Positions 1 to 10,280 of a stretch of 64,000 nucleotides of DNA are shown here, one piece after another. Below the pieces are notes generated by a model. It was not told where the DNA came from. It ran no database searches and was given only the letters and a program-made list of their open reading frames with translations. How positions within the stretch are numbered: position 1 is the stretch's first letter; each line of letters begins with the position of its first letter. The stretch comes from Shewanella benthica (lineage in GTDB: Bacteria; Pseudomonadota; Gammaproteobacteria; Enterobacterales; Shewanellaceae). Both the position numbers and the translations under genes were made by a program. Where the stretch lies: contig JAKVHY010000005.1 in assembly GCA_023284085.1 (NCBI GenBank), positions 62,001-126,000 of the forward strand. Reading direction: 5' to 3'.

Positions 1-1485
1 ATCTTAGTTAATCTGGGTGACAGCATCACCGAAGATCAGCCTATCTTAAGTGTCGAAGGTGATAAGGCGTCGATGGAAGTGCCGGCTCCTTTCAATGGCG
101 TGTTAAAAGAGATTAAAGTTGAGATTGGTGACAAGGTTTCTACCGGTAGTCTAGTGTTGGTGTTCGAAGTTGCGGGTGCATCTGCTGCGGTTGCCGTCGT
201 TGCATCGGTACTAGAAGTCACAGTTCCCGATATTGGTGACGATGAAGTCGAAGTGACAGCAATCTTAGTCAACCTAGGTGACAGCGTCACCGAGGAACAG
301 CCAATCTTAAGCGTCGAAGGTGACAAGGCTTCGATGGAAGTACCGGCTCCTTTTGCTGGCGTGTTAAAAGAGATTAAAGTTGAGATCGGTGACAAGGTTT
401 CTACTGGCTCGTTAATCATGGTCTTCGAAGCGCTTGGCCAAGCGCCTGCTGTTGCACCTGTAGCCACGGCGCCGGCTCAAGCATCTGCTCCGGTTGCTCC
501 AGCTACTGTAGCGGCATCTAAGGCTAAGCCTGCTAAGACAGACTTCGTTGAAAATGACGCCTATGCCCATGCATCTCCTGTGATCCGCCGTATGGCTCGT
601 GAACTAGGTGTTAACCTGGCTAACGTCAAGGGCACGGGTCGTAAGAGCCGCGTCATAAAAGAAGATGTGCAGAACTACATCAAGGCTGCGATTAAGCAAG
701 TTGAATCGGGTAACGTTAAAGCTGCTGGTGGTGGCAATGAGCTTAACTTATTGGCATGGCCAAAGATCGATTTCAGCAAGTTTGGTGAGACCGAAGTTAA
801 GCCCTTATCTCGAATTCAGAAGCTCTCTGGTGCTAACCTACACAGAAACTGGGTGAAGATCCCCCATGTTACTCAGTGGGATAATGCGGATATCACCGAA
901 CTCGAATCATTCCGTAAGGCGCAAAATGCGGCGGAAGCTAAGAAAGATTCTGGCATGAAGATCACCCCCTTGGTGTTTATCATGAAGGCGGTTGCTAAGG
1001 CTCTTGAAGCGTTCCCTACGTTCAACTCATCTCTGTCACAAGACGGTGAGAGTTTGATCATGAAGAAGTACGTCAATATCGGTATTGCCGTCGATACGCC
1101 AAATGGCCTGGTTGTCCCTGTTTTCAAAGATGTGAACAAGAAGGGCATCCATGAGTTATCAGACGAGTTAAAGCTGATATCTAAGAAGGCACGTGGCGGT
1201 AAGTTAACGTCTTCAGATATGCAAGGTGGTTGTTTCACTATATCTAGTCTGGGCGGCATAGGTGGTACGGCATTTACACCAATCGTTAATGCACCTGAAG
1301 TGGCAATTCTTGGGGTGTCTAAGTCTGAGATGAAGCCGGTATGGAATGGTAAAGATTTCGAGCCTCGCTTGATGTTACCTCTATCACTGTCTTACGATCA
1401 TAGGGTCGTAGATGGCGCCGAAGGTGCACGTTTCATCAGCTATTTAAACAGCTGCTTATCAGATATTCGTACCTTAGTGCTTTAA
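1..1485 (+). CDS. aceF: Pyruvate dehydrogenase E2, dihydrolipoyl acetyltransferase (5' truncated by window)
   Basis: This is the core acetyltransferase of the cytoplasmic pyruvate dehydrogenase complex; it passes acetyl groups from lipoamide to CoA. The frame is open from base 1, so the gene begins upstream of the window. Visible in order are the end of one lipoyl domain (lipoyl lysine in EGDKASME, about bases 55-78), a complete second lipoyl domain (about 220-430, same motif at 316-339), an Ala/Pro-rich linker, the E1/E3-binding domain ([15 protein letters not shown], about 570-615) and the catalytic domain, which ends with the active-site motif DHRVVDG near 1396-1416. The two lipoyl domains are close to identical in DNA as well as protein. 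lpdA follows after a terminator. The family identity is clear; the true start and the number of upstream lipoyl domains cannot be seen. Confidence 0.97.
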   Translation: MLVNLGDSITEDQPILSVEGDKASMEVPAPFNGVLKEIKVEIGDKVSTGSLVLVFEVAGASAAVAVVASVLEVTVPDIGDDEVEVTAILVNLGDSVTEEQPILSVEGDKASMEVPAPFAGVLKEIKVEIGDKVSTGSLIMVFEALGQAPAVAPVATAPAQASAPVAPATVAASKAKPAKTDFVENDAYAHASPVIRRMARELGVNLANVKGTGRKSRVIKEDVQNYIKAAIKQVESGNVKAAGGGNELNLLAWPKIDFSKFGETEVKPLSRIQKLSGANLHRNWVKIPHVTQWDNADITELESFRKAQNAAEAKKDSGMKITPLVFIMKAVAKALEAFPTFNSSLSQDGESLIMKKYVNIGIAVDTPNGLVVPVFKDVNKKGIHELSDELKLISKKARGGKLTSSDMQGGCFTISSLGGIGGTAFTPIVNAPEVAILGVSKSEMKPVWNGKDFEPRLMLPLSLSYDHRVVDGAEGARFISYLNSCLSDIRTLVL

Positions 1486-1518
1486 AAAAAAGGCTGCTTA
1501 TTACAAGCAGCCTTTTTT
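1486..1518 (+). terminator. Rho-independent terminator after aceF
   Basis: A hairpin with stem arms GGCTGCTT and AAGCAGCC around a five-base loop is flanked by an A-run and followed by a T-run. It starts right after the aceF stop, which separates aceF from lpdA. Confidence 0.85.
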
Positions 1519-1644
1519 ATAGTAAATGTATGATTGTGATCGGTATCAAACAAAGGTTAAAATGCGGCCACCTTACAAGATTTGGCAACGTTTTATTCTT
1601 GCGCTACTCGTTAGTGCAAGAAAATGAAAAGAATAGAGGAAATC

Positions 1645-3075
1645 ATGAGCAACGAAATCAAAACTCAGGTAGTGGTATTAGGCTCTGGCCCTGCTGGCTA
1701 TTCGGCGGCATTCCGTGCGGCTGACTTAGGACTAGAGACTGTCATCATCGAACGCTTCAGCACGCTTGGCGGTGTTTGTCTGAACGTAGGTTGTATCCCA
1801 TCGAAGGCACTTCTACACGTATCTAAAGTGATCGAAGAGGCGAAAGCCGTTGCCGATCACGGTGTGGTTTTTGGCGAGCCAAAGATCGATTTGGAGAAAC
1901 TACGTGGTTTTAAGAATTCGGTTATCAGCCAGTTGACAACCGGATTGGGCGGCATGTCCAAGATGCGTAAAGTCGACGTGGTTAATGGTTTCGGTAAGTT
2001 TACCGGCCCTAACACTATCGAAGTTGTTGGTGAAGATGGCGTTAAAGTGGTTCATTTCGAGCAGGCTATTATCGCCGCGGGCTCTCGTCCTATCGAATTG
2101 CCATTCATTCCACATTCAGATCCTCGCGTTTGGGATTCTACCGATGCGCTAGAGCTTAAAGAAGTTCCGGGTAAGCTACTTATCATGGGCGGCGGCATCA
2201 TAGGTCTTGAGATGGGAACTGTGTACGCTTCTCTGGGTAGCCAAATCGACGTGGTCGAGATGTTGGATCAACTGATCCCGGCAGCAGACAAAGATATCGT
2301 TCGCGTCTACACCAAAAAGGTTAAGAACAAGTTTAACCTTATGATGCAGACTAAGGTGACAGCCGTAGAAGCCAAAGATGATGGCATCTATGTGACGATG
2401 GAAGGCAAGAAGGCACCGACAGAAGCTATTCGTTACGATGCCGTGCTAGTTGCAATCGGTCGTGCACCAAATGGTAAGTCGCTGGATGCCGAGAAAGCCG
2501 GAATTAATGTCGATGAGCGTGGCTTCATCAATGTCGATAAGCAGATGCGTACCAATGTCGCTAACATCTATGCTATCGGTGATATCGTCGGTCAGCCTAT
2601 GCTTGCGCATAAAGGCGTGCATGAAGGCCATGTGGCTGCAGAAGTTATCTCAGGCTTGAAGCACTTCTTCGATCCTAAGGTGATTCCTTCGATTGCCTAT
2701 ACAGATCCTGAAGTTGCTTGGGTTGGTCTAACCGAGAAGGAAGCCAAAGAACAAGGTATCGCCTACGAGACAGCAAGTTTCCCTTGGGCCGCCAGTGGCC
2801 GTGCAATCGCTTCAGATTGTAGCGATGGTATGACTAAGCTGATTTTCGATAAAGAGACTCACAGAGTCATAGGTGGTGCTATCGTCGGTGTTAACGGCGG
2901 TGAGCTTCTTGGTGAGATAGGCTTGGCGATCGAGATGGGTTGTGATGCAGAAGATCTTGCTTTGACGATTCATGCGCACCCAACCTTACATGAGTCTGTA
3001 GGCCTAGCGGCTGAGATGTACGAAGGTTCGATCACCGATTTGCCAAACCCTAAGGCAAAAAAGAAGAAAAAGTAA
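1645..3075 (+). CDS. lpdA: Dihydrolipoamide dehydrogenase (E3)
   Basis: This FAD-dependent pyridine nucleotide-disulfide oxidoreductase reoxidises dihydrolipoamide and makes NADH for the pyruvate and 2-oxoglutarate dehydrogenase complexes. It has 476 residues, the usual family length. Visible are the FAD-binding GSGPAG near residues 13-18, the redox-active disulfide C45-C50 in GGVCLNVGCIPSK, a second Rossmann motif GGGIIGLEMG near 181, and the C-terminal catalytic HAHPTLHES near 443. The ATG at 1645 is preferred over an in-frame ATG at 1624 because it follows the ribosome site AGAGGA with good spacing and gives the normal MSNEIKTQ start. The C-terminus is a short lysine-rich tail. It follows aceF behind a terminator, so it probably also has its own promoter in 1519-1644. 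Confidence 0.97.
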   Translation: MSNEIKTQVVVLGSGPAGYSAAFRAADLGLETVIIERFSTLGGVCLNVGCIPSKALLHVSKVIEEAKAVADHGVVFGEPKIDLEKLRGFKNSVISQLTTGLGGMSKMRKVDVVNGFGKFTGPNTIEVVGEDGVKVVHFEQAIIAAGSRPIELPFIPHSDPRVWDSTDALELKEVPGKLLIMGGGIIGLEMGTVYASLGSQIDVVEMLDQLIPAADKDIVRVYTKKVKNKFNLMMQTKVTAVEAKDDGIYVTMEGKKAPTEAIRYDAVLVAIGRAPNGKSLDAEKAGINVDERGFINVDKQMRTNVANIYAIGDIVGQPMLAHKGVHEGHVAAEVISGLKHFFDPKVIPSIAYTDPEVAWVGLTEKEAKEQGIAYETASFPWAASGRAIASDCSDGMTKLIFDKETHRVIGGAIVGVNGGELLGEIGLAIEMGCDAEDLALTIHAHPTLHESVGLAAEMYEGSITDLPNPKAKKKKK

Positions 3076-3093
3076 TATTTTCTTAGGATCATG

Positions 3094-3121
3094 AAAAGGC
3101 GCTCATTTGAGCGTCTTTTTT
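3094..3121 (+). terminator. Rho-independent terminator after lpdA
   Basis: The arms CGCTCA and TGAGCG, extended by GG/TC and A/T pairs, are followed by a run of T. It closes the pyruvate dehydrogenase cluster. Confidence 0.85.
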
Positions 3122-3259
3122 ATGCCTTGAAAAAATGATCAGAAATCAGTGTTAATTGCTATTAATCAGGTGTATTAGCGTTAATGAACTGATACATTTA
3201 AAGCAAGTATTTTAAAAGTGGATCCAACACCCAATTTATATGAATTGTGCTAATCGCTA

Positions 3260-6200
3260 ATGCTATTAACTAAAATTATAAAAATCATCTTTTTATGCCT
3301 ATTCATCAGCACTTGCCTGACTCCCGTCGCTGCAAATGATTTTGTCATGCGTGTCTTTGGAGAAGCTGAAGGTTTAGAAAATGGCACAATAAACGATATC
3401 AGCTTCGACTCCCATGGTTTCGTATGGGTGGCCACAGAGCAAGGGCTATTTCGATTAAGTAACTCTAAGATAAGGCGCATCGATAAAGAAGCGTTCGATC
3501 TCAGGCTTTCCGGTGAATATATCAATATGGTTGAGCCGCTGAGCGAGCGGCATCTGCTGGTCAGTAATTATTCAGATGCTTACCTGTACGATATGTTGCA
3601 GAATAAGTTCGTTCGTTTCGGTAGCGAGTCACTTTTTCCTGACTATAAGGGCGGTGGGATTATCGCTCAAGTGAAGCAAGGTGATCACTATATTTTTCTG
3701 ACCTTAGATGGTGAATTACTCCAATATTCCTACGAAAAGACCTTACTCGAACGGATCAACTTTCTCCCCACTAATGCAGATAAACCTTGGGGGAATTTAG
3801 TCGCTTTAGATGATGGCCGCATCATAGTGGGCACAGAATATGAGTTACAACTTAGAGATAGCCAAGGTCTGAGAATCGCTGTTTTTCCCTGGGGAGAAGA
3901 ACACGGCTTGATGAAGCAGTTATTTAAAGATTCTCAGGGGCGAATTTGGCTGAGCTCGAGTGAAGGAGTATATAGAGTCTATGCAGACACTCTCAAGATT
4001 GAAACTGTCGAGGCTCTCTCCTTTTATGCCACCAATATAGCCGAAGATAACGAGGGCAGTTTTTGGATCTCTGGAAGAATGGGATTGGTCAAATGGAAGC
4101 CGGGAGATACTGAATATCTTCTATATAAAGAGCAGCTTAAACAAGATGCAGACATGGATTATATCTATGATATTGAAATAGATGATTCTGGACTTATTTG
4201 GGTTGGGGGCGCCGGAGAGGGGCTGGCCATAGTCACCAGCGAGCCAGACTTTTTGCTCGATACCTTCACCGCTGCGTCACCATACTCCATGAGTAATGAG
4301 ATGATTTGGGGGACCTATGGAGAGGGAGAACGTGTTTGGTTTGGTACCGATAATGGCTTGTTATTGATAGATAAACTCGCTCACACATCTAGTTTGTTAT
4401 TCCCTCAAGGTTTAGAGGTTAACGATAGTATTTATAGCGTTGAGAGTCTGGACGCTGCGCATCTTTTATTAGGGACCACCCATGGTCTGTTTGTGGTGAA
4501 CAAAGCGACTTTTACAGCCGAAAGATTTGCACACTGGACTCATGGCGACAACTCACTGGAACATAAGATCGTTTATGCCACTTATGATGATCCTTTAATT
4601 CAAGGTCGCTGGTGGTTTATGACCTCCACAGGCTTATATTTCTGGGAGCCGGGTCTTTTTAATCCTCAACCTATGCCGGTTTTCATCGGCGGGCTCACCC
4701 CGAGAGTGGTAGATATCAGATCGGTTATCAGGGACGAGTCTGGAAAGTTGTGGCTCGGTGGCACCGAGCTGTTTGGCTATCTGGATCATGAAGGTGGATT
4801 TCATTCAAAACTCGACAACTTGAGTGATGGCAGCGGTGAAACGGAAATCAACTACATCGAACAAATCGACTCGAATACATTTTGGCTGGGAACATCACCA
4901 AAAGGTTTGATTGAATACTCATTGGATTCGGATGAGGCGAGGGAATTAAATAAAGAGTGGGAAATTGATTGTACATCCGTCTATTTTATTCAGGAAGCTG
5001 GCGATCACAGGGTAATTGGCTGCCCCAAGTCGCTGCTGAGGTATACCAAATCGACACGGGATATCATGGTCTTGGGTCATGACGATGGCTTGTTAGGGGG
5101 GGAGCTCAATGATGGTGCATTCTTCTATGATCCCGGTGAGGGACTTTATGTAGGCACGCCGGATGGCGCCATGCTGCTCGATGTCGACAGTTTATCTAAT
5201 CGGATTCAGCACGACGGTGTGTTTCTGGAGGCGGTATCTGTTTTCTATGATGAGGGAGTCCAGACCGATCTTATTCCCCAAGATGAAAAAATTATAAAAC
5301 CCGGCGCAAGGATGATCAGCTTTCAGATAACCAGCCTGGATTATCTCGATGATACGCCCATGACTCTGCAGTATCGCCTCAGACGAGAAGGAGAAATTTC
5401 CGAAGCTAAATATTTACTTCTCGATGGCCAGTCTCAGCTCAATATAACTGGCCTGCAATCCGGAAAATATGCCTTAGATATCCAGAGTCAGCAGAATGGG
5501 ATCTGGTCTGCCAAGCCATACAGTTTCAGTTTTGCAGTGAAGCAATATTGGTGGCAGATGACCTGGGTTAAGAGCCTGCTGTTATTCACCCTATTGTGTA
5601 TCTGTGCCAGCATTATCTTTTATCGCCAGAGGCAGGTTAAGGCATTTAAACGGATCAACACGGCCTTGGTCGAGAGCGAAGAGAGGCTCAGGCAGTCTCT
5701 GAAAGGGAGTGATTCTGAACTGTGGGAATGGCGGCAGGATTCTCAGATGTTCAGCCTGGAGAATCAGCGGGCAGAGAAAGAGGGTGACAGAGGCGATAGA
5801 ATACTCAGGTTAGAGGATTTCCCCATTCATAGGGAAGACAGAGACAAGGTGCTCAATGCTTGGGAGAGTATGCTTAAAGGCTCGAGCGACCGTTTCGATG
5901 TCGAGTATCGCTATCGCCGCGAGGATAAGAGCTGGGGATGGACCAGAGTCAGGGGGCGACCGGTCGAGGTGGATGCCGAGTCGGGCCATATATTAAGGGT
6001 TGCGGGTATTTATTCAGATATCACCCTACAGCGTAAGCTCGAAGACGATGTAAAACTGCTGGCCCAGGCATTCGGTAACACCTCCGAAGGTGTGTTGATT
6101 ATGGATGCGGCGGAGCGAATTAAGGTGTCTAATAAAGCCGCGCAAACCATAGTGGGGGCATCGGCTAAGCTGTTAAATGGTAAGTTCTTCTCTGAGCTAA

Positions 6201-7738
6201 TCTTAGCTAAAGAAGGTCGAACTGATGAAATTGTTCACCTATTGCAGCAGGGGGTTACCTGGACAGGTGAGAGAGAGTTTCTATGTGAACAAGGCGGCTC
6301 ATGCCCGGTCTGGCTTAACGTCTCTGCCATGTTGGGAAGTAAGGGCAATATTACCCATTATGTTGCCGTATTTTCTGACATTACCGAGCGTAAACGTACC
6401 GAGGCAGATCTCAGGCGCCTGGCAAATTATGATGTGCTAACGGGTCTGCCAAACCGCTCTCTATTTTCGACTCGGTTAGCTCAGTCGATACATCGTGCCG
6501 AGCACAGTGGTGAAAAACTCGCACTGATATTCCTCGACCTGGATAGATTTAAACACGTCAATGACTCATATGGTCATAGCATGGGGGATGCCTTGTTGGT
6601 CGAGGCCGCCAATCGTCTTCAGTCTTGTATCACAGAAGAGCACACCTTATGCCGCTTTGGTGGCGATGAATTCGTGATCTTATTAAGAGATGCCTCAAAT
6701 TTAGATACGATAAATCATATCTGTGCTCAATTACTCGAGCAGATAAAAACACCATTCGAACTCTATGGTCGTGAGTTTTTTATCTCTACCAGCATAGGCG
6801 TGAGCTTATGGCCCGATGATGCCAGACAACCTGAGATGTTGATCAAAAATGCGGATCAGGCCATGTATCATGCCAAAGAGGAAGGCCGTGGTAACTTTCA
6901 GTACTTCTCTTCCGAACGTAATTTAGAGGCCTTGTACCATCTTAGATTAGAAGCCGAGCTGCGTAAGGCAATAGAGAGAAATGAGTTTGAGCTTCATTAC
7001 CAGCCTCAGGTCGATATTCTCAAGGGGGATAAGTTGATTGGTATGGAGGCGCTATTGAGATGGCGTCACCATAAAGATGGCATGGTCCGCACCGATATCT
7101 TTATCAAGGTGGCAGAGTCTTGTGGCTTGATTGTCGATATCGATCGTTGGGTGTTACGTCAGGCCTGTATACAAGGTGCCATCTGGTCCCAGTCCTATGA
7201 TGAGACTTTTAAATTGTCGGTGAACATCTCGGCAATCCATTTTCGCCAACCTGATTTTATCGAAAGTGTTAAAAAAATCTTAGCTGAGACCGGGCTAGAT
7301 CCACGCTTACTGGGTTTCGAAATTACCGAAGGCGTGTTGATGAAGGAGTTGGATACTGCTAAGGAGCATCTATTAGAACTCAGAGCGCTTGGGATAGAGG
7401 TGGCTATCGATGATTTTGGTACCGGTTATTCCTCATTAGCCTATTTACGCCATTTCGATGTGGATACCTTAAAAATTGATCGCTCCTTCCTTATCGATAT
7501 CGCGACCAATGAAGCCGACCAAGCCATAGCCAGTAGTATCATTGAGCTTGCCAGGAACTTAAAGTTAAACGTCGTTGCCGAAGGTGTGGAGACCAAGGAG
7601 CAGCTTGAGCAGGTCTTTAGCCGTGGTTGTTATGTGATCCAAGGATATTATTTCTCCAAGCCTTTAACTGTGGCTGAGATGGAGACCTATATGGATAACT
7701 CGAGTCTATTTTCCAATAAAAACTCATCTGCAGATTGA
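3260..7738 (+). CDS. Sensor diguanylate cyclase/phosphodiesterase with periplasmic beta-propeller (Reg_prop-Y_Y_Y-PAS-GGDEF-EAL)
   Basis: This 1492-residue inner-membrane protein is predicted to make and/or degrade cyclic di-GMP in response to a periplasmic signal. In order: signal peptide (about 1-25); many two-component-regulator propeller repeats (such as DSQGRIWLSSSEGVY and DESGKLWLGGTELFG) to about residue 650; a Y_Y_Y-like domain (about 690-765); a membrane segment near 771-793; two PAS regions (about 815-1050); GGDEF with the intact motif RFGGDEF near 1132-1138; and EAL with GMEALLRWR near 1260 and DDFGTGYSSLAYL near 1390. Both catalytic signatures look intact. No RxxD inhibitory site is seen just before GGDEF. 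The start has only a weak ribosome site, but the signal peptide supports it. Fragments of a second copy lie at 10281-10443. The ligand is unknown. Confidence 0.93.
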   Translation: MLLTKIIKIIFLCLFISTCLTPVAANDFVMRVFGEAEGLENGTINDISFDSHGFVWVATEQGLFRLSNSKIRRIDKEAFDLRLSGEYINMVEPLSERHLLVSNYSDAYLYDMLQNKFVRFGSESLFPDYKGGGIIAQVKQGDHYIFLTLDGELLQYSYEKTLLERINFLPTNADKPWGNLVALDDGRIIVGTEYELQLRDSQGLRIAVFPWGEEHGLMKQLFKDSQGRIWLSSSEGVYRVYADTLKIETVEALSFYATNIAEDNEGSFWISGRMGLVKWKPGDTEYLLYKEQLKQDADMDYIYDIEIDDSGLIWVGGAGEGLAIVTSEPDFLLDTFTAASPYSMSNEMIWGTYGEGERVWFGTDNGLLLIDKLAHTSSLLFPQGLEVNDSIYSVESLDAAHLLLGTTHGLFVVNKATFTAERFAHWTHGDNSLEHKIVYATYDDPLIQGRWWFMTSTGLYFWEPGLFNPQPMPVFIGGLTPRVVDIRSVIRDESGKLWLGGTELFGYLDHEGGFHSKLDNLSDGSGETEINYIEQIDSNTFWLGTSPKGLIEYSLDSDEARELNKEWEIDCTSVYFIQEAGDHRVIGCPKSLLRYTKSTRDIMVLGHDDGLLGGELNDGAFFYDPGEGLYVGTPDGAMLLDVDSLSNRIQHDGVFLEAVSVFYDEGVQTDLIPQDEKIIKPGARMISFQITSLDYLDDTPMTLQYRLRREGEISEAKYLLLDGQSQLNITGLQSGKYALDIQSQQNGIWSAKPYSFSFAVKQYWWQMTWVKSLLLFTLLCICASIIFYRQRQVKAFKRINTALVESEERLRQSLKGSDSELWEWRQDSQMFSLENQRAEKEGDRGDRILRLEDFPIHREDRDKVLNAWESMLKGSSDRFDVEYRYRREDKSWGWTRVRGRPVEVDAESGHILRVAGIYSDITLQRKLEDDVKLLAQAFGNTSEGVLIMDAAERIKVSNKAAQTIVGASAKLLNGKFFSELILAKEGRTDEIVHLLQQGVTWTGEREFLCEQGGSCPVWLNVSAMLGSKGNITHYVAVFSDITERKRTEADLRRLANYDVLTGLPNRSLFSTRLAQSIHRAEHSGEKLALIFLDLDRFKHVNDSYGHSMGDALLVEAANRLQSCITEEHTLCRFGGDEFVILLRDASNLDTINHICAQLLEQIKTPFELYGREFFISTSIGVSLWPDDARQPEMLIKNADQAMYHAKEEGRGNFQYFSSERNLEALYHLRLEAELRKAIERNEFELHYQPQVDILKGDKLIGMEALLRWRHHKDGMVRTDIFIKVAESCGLIVDIDRWVLRQACIQGAIWSQSYDETFKLSVNISAIHFRQPDFIESVKKILAETGLDPRLLGFEITEGVLMKELDTAKEHLLELRALGIEVAIDDFGTGYSSLAYLRHFDVDTLKIDRSFLIDIATNEADQAIASSIIELARNLKLNVVAEGVETKEQLEQVFSRGCYVIQGYYFSKPLTVAEMETYMDNSSLFSNKNSSAD

Positions 7739-7853
7739 GAGAATCACTCAGCTGGAACACCCTTAATTTATAAGTAATTTTTTTGCTAAATTTTTGCTGG
7801 GCTTTTGTTAGAATAACTGCGCCAAGTGTAACCAATAATTAAAGAAAATGAAT

Positions 7854-10076
7854 ATGATACGTTTACTCAGCTTATTTCTCATGCTCTCTCTCAGTTTTTC
7901 GCTATTCGCCGACGAGGTGCGTCCTAAAATTGGCCTGGTTCTGAGTGGCGGAGGGGCTAAAGGTGCTGCACATATTGGTGTCCTTAAAATATTGGAAGAG
8001 AATCATATTCCTGTCGATTATATTGCCGGAACCAGTATAGGCGCCTATGTCGCCGGCATGTATGCCCTTGGTTACAGCGCCACAGAGATAGAGAAGATCA
8101 TGCTCAATGAGACCTGGTCAGACGGCTATTCAGATACCATTCCAAGGCAGTCCTTGAGTTATCGTGATAAGCAGCAGAGAGACAGGTTCAACCTTCCGCT
8201 TAGTATGGGCTATAGCGATGATGAAGTTAAAGTGCCTAATGGCCTGCTACGAGGGCAGACCATGTCTCAGTTGTTGCAACGCTCAACTGGCTTAGTGAAT
8301 CAATTTGGTCATTTCGATGAGCTTGCCATCCCCTATCGCGCCGTGGCGACAGATCTGGAAACAAGCAAGGCTGTGGTTATTGCAAATGGCAGCATAGTTA
8401 AGGCGATGCAGGCATCGGCGACGGTACCCGGTGCGCTTCAGCCCGTGGAGTATGAAGGGAAACTGCTAATCGATGGCGGTATCGGCAATAATATGCCCGT
8501 GGACGTCGTCAAAGCTATGGGTGCAGACATCATAATTGCTGTGGATATAGGTTCATCCTTGGTGAAGAAAGAGGATTTAACCAGTACGATTGCCGTGCTC
8601 AATCAGCTCTCGACCATGCTGACTAATGCCAGTACAGAGCGGCAGAAGTTACTATTAACGCAAGACGATATTCTTATCCGTCCCGATGTGGGAGAGATGA
8701 GTACCACAGATTTTACCATCATGCCTGAGGCTTTCTCATTAGGCCAAAAGGCGGCGATTGAGCACTTGATCAGTCTACGAGGTCTCAGCGTCAGCGACGA
8801 ATCCTATCGAGCCTATGTCGCCAAAAAGAAACAATTGAGCCGTCAATGGCTCGATGATATCGACCATCCCATCGTTAATATTGTGTTCAACAATGAGTCG
8901 AAAGTCAGCGAATCTCTACTGAGAGAGACCTTAGGTATTGAGGAGGGGGAGGTCGTCACTCAAGAGAAGCTGGCAGAGGGAGTCGCCGCTATTTACTCGC
9001 TGGATAAATTTGAGCGTGTCAATGCAGAATTTATCGACACCGACCAAGGCAGAATATTAACCCTCAATACCCGTGCAAAATCTTGGGGACCTAACTATTT
9101 TCAGCTGGGCTTTAGCTGGGAAGATGACTTTTCCTTAGACTCTGCCGTTTCATTTGATCTGGCTTATACCTTGACCGATTTGACCGATACTGGCGGCGAA
9201 TGGCGCAATGAACTTAAGCTAGGCTATGAAAAATTGATCTCTACCGAGTTTTATCAGCCTTTAGATTATGACCAGGCCTTCTATAGCAGAGCTAAACTGA
9301 GCTACGAGATTAAAAGTTGGGAGTTCTTCGATGGCAACTCCAGAATACTTGAGCTTAAGCAGAAGCAGTACCGCGCCGATGTCGGAATTGGGTATAACTA
9401 TGTTAAGGAGGGCATGATTGAACTCGGTGTCATCGGTGAGACAGGATATTTTGAAAATGGATTTTTTCTCGAGGATTTAGAATACAATTCCTATGGTGGA
9501 TATTTCAAGTTTGGCTATGACGATCTCAATAGCATCAACTTTCCTACATCTGGAAATCGATTGACCTTAGATGTTTACTATCGCAAAGAAGACAACCCAA
9601 GTGTCTTCTTCGAAGAGTTAGATGAGCTCAAGGAGAATTCACTGCAAATTGAGCTGGATTGGCGCGGCGCATTGAGTATGGGTAATCACGCGTTTGTCGG
9701 CATAGCATCACTGGCAACCGTCAGTAAAGATGAAGGGTTTAGCGTACATGTGTCTGAACTCGGTGGATTTTTGAATCTCTCCGGTTACCATAAAAATGCC
9801 TTGGTTGGACCGCATAAGATTTTCGGCGCATTCGTGTATCAGTATGATCTAGGAAGGGATGTGCTGGGCATGACTGATTACCCTCTTTACTTGGGAGCGA
9901 GTATCGAGGCGGGTAATGTCTGGCAGTTAAGAGATCATGTGGATCTGGATGACCTCATCTATTCCGGTAGTCTGTATTTTGGAACCGATACCAGCATGGG
10001 GCCTGCGGCAATTGGTTTCGGTTGGGCGGATGATGGAGAGAAGGCCCTATTCCTATTTATAGGCAAGAACTGGTAA
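7854..10076 (+). CDS. Patatin-like phospholipase with outer-membrane beta-barrel (PlpD / type Vd family), copy 1
   Basis: Proteins of this family join a lipid acyl hydrolase to a POTRA-like segment and an Omp85-type barrel; in Pseudomonas PlpD the barrel carries the lipase to the outside. This 740-residue protein has a signal peptide, the oxyanion-hole GGGAKG near residue 31, the nucleophile motif GTSIG near 59-63 (Ser61) and the dyad partner in DGG near 206. A POTRA-like segment (about 330-400) follows, then a barrel-like C-terminus ending in an aromatic residue (FIGKNW). An ATG at 7848 is also in frame; 7854 is preferred because it aligns with the only possible start of the paralogue at 10621. 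The DNA is nearly identical to that paralogue for about the first 230 bases and then diverges. Exported or outer-membrane phospholipase activity is inferred. Confidence 0.9.
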   Translation: MIRLLSLFLMLSLSFSLFADEVRPKIGLVLSGGGAKGAAHIGVLKILEENHIPVDYIAGTSIGAYVAGMYALGYSATEIEKIMLNETWSDGYSDTIPRQSLSYRDKQQRDRFNLPLSMGYSDDEVKVPNGLLRGQTMSQLLQRSTGLVNQFGHFDELAIPYRAVATDLETSKAVVIANGSIVKAMQASATVPGALQPVEYEGKLLIDGGIGNNMPVDVVKAMGADIIIAVDIGSSLVKKEDLTSTIAVLNQLSTMLTNASTERQKLLLTQDDILIRPDVGEMSTTDFTIMPEAFSLGQKAAIEHLISLRGLSVSDESYRAYVAKKKQLSRQWLDDIDHPIVNIVFNNESKVSESLLRETLGIEEGEVVTQEKLAEGVAAIYSLDKFERVNAEFIDTDQGRILTLNTRAKSWGPNYFQLGFSWEDDFSLDSAVSFDLAYTLTDLTDTGGEWRNELKLGYEKLISTEFYQPLDYDQAFYSRAKLSYEIKSWEFFDGNSRILELKQKQYRADVGIGYNYVKEGMIELGVIGETGYFENGFFLEDLEYNSYGGYFKFGYDDLNSINFPTSGNRLTLDVYYRKEDNPSVFFEELDELKENSLQIELDWRGALSMGNHAFVGIASLATVSKDEGFSVHVSELGGFLNLSGYHKNALVGPHKIFGAFVYQYDLGRDVLGMTDYPLYLGASIEAGNVWQLRDHVDLDDLIYSGSLYFGTDTSMGPAAIGFGWADDGEKALFLFIGKNW

Positions 10077-10166
10077 TGCCAAGTTATAAAGCTGCTGATT
10101 ACTAAGATTAATACCTGGCTACCAATACTGGCTATTTCGTTAAATCCTACGATACCAGTGTGTCAT

Positions 10167-10250
10167 GGGATAATTTATAGCAGGCTTCATGATAGAGAGT
10201 CGCTAGCAGGATAACTCAGTTCGTCATCAAGACGACTGCTACTATAGCGT
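10167..10250 (+). pseudogene. Remnant of the 5' region of an M13 peptidase gene
   Basis: Bases 10167-10187 are identical to 12935-12955, which lie just upstream of the intact M13 gene. Bases 10210-10250 match 13133-13173 (codons 45-58 of that gene) with one mismatch in 41. About 155 bases that separate the two blocks in the intact locus are missing here. No reading frame of useful length survives. It is read as what is left of a second M13 gene that followed patatin copy 1 after a block duplication. Confidence 0.85.
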
Positions 10251-10280
10251 AAACGAACCTAGGCAGCTCTCAAGCCCCTT

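Noticed and set aside
1624..1644. Upstream ATG for lpdA
   Set aside because: The segment contains the ribosome site of the ATG at 1645.
5096..5102. G7 tract in the GGDEF/EAL gene as a phase-variation site
   Set aside because: G7 runs occur five times here, including hslU (20322-20328), patatin copy 2 (12422-12428), the hslV promoter (21547-21553) and upstream of mshH (29796-29802); length seven is too common to single out.
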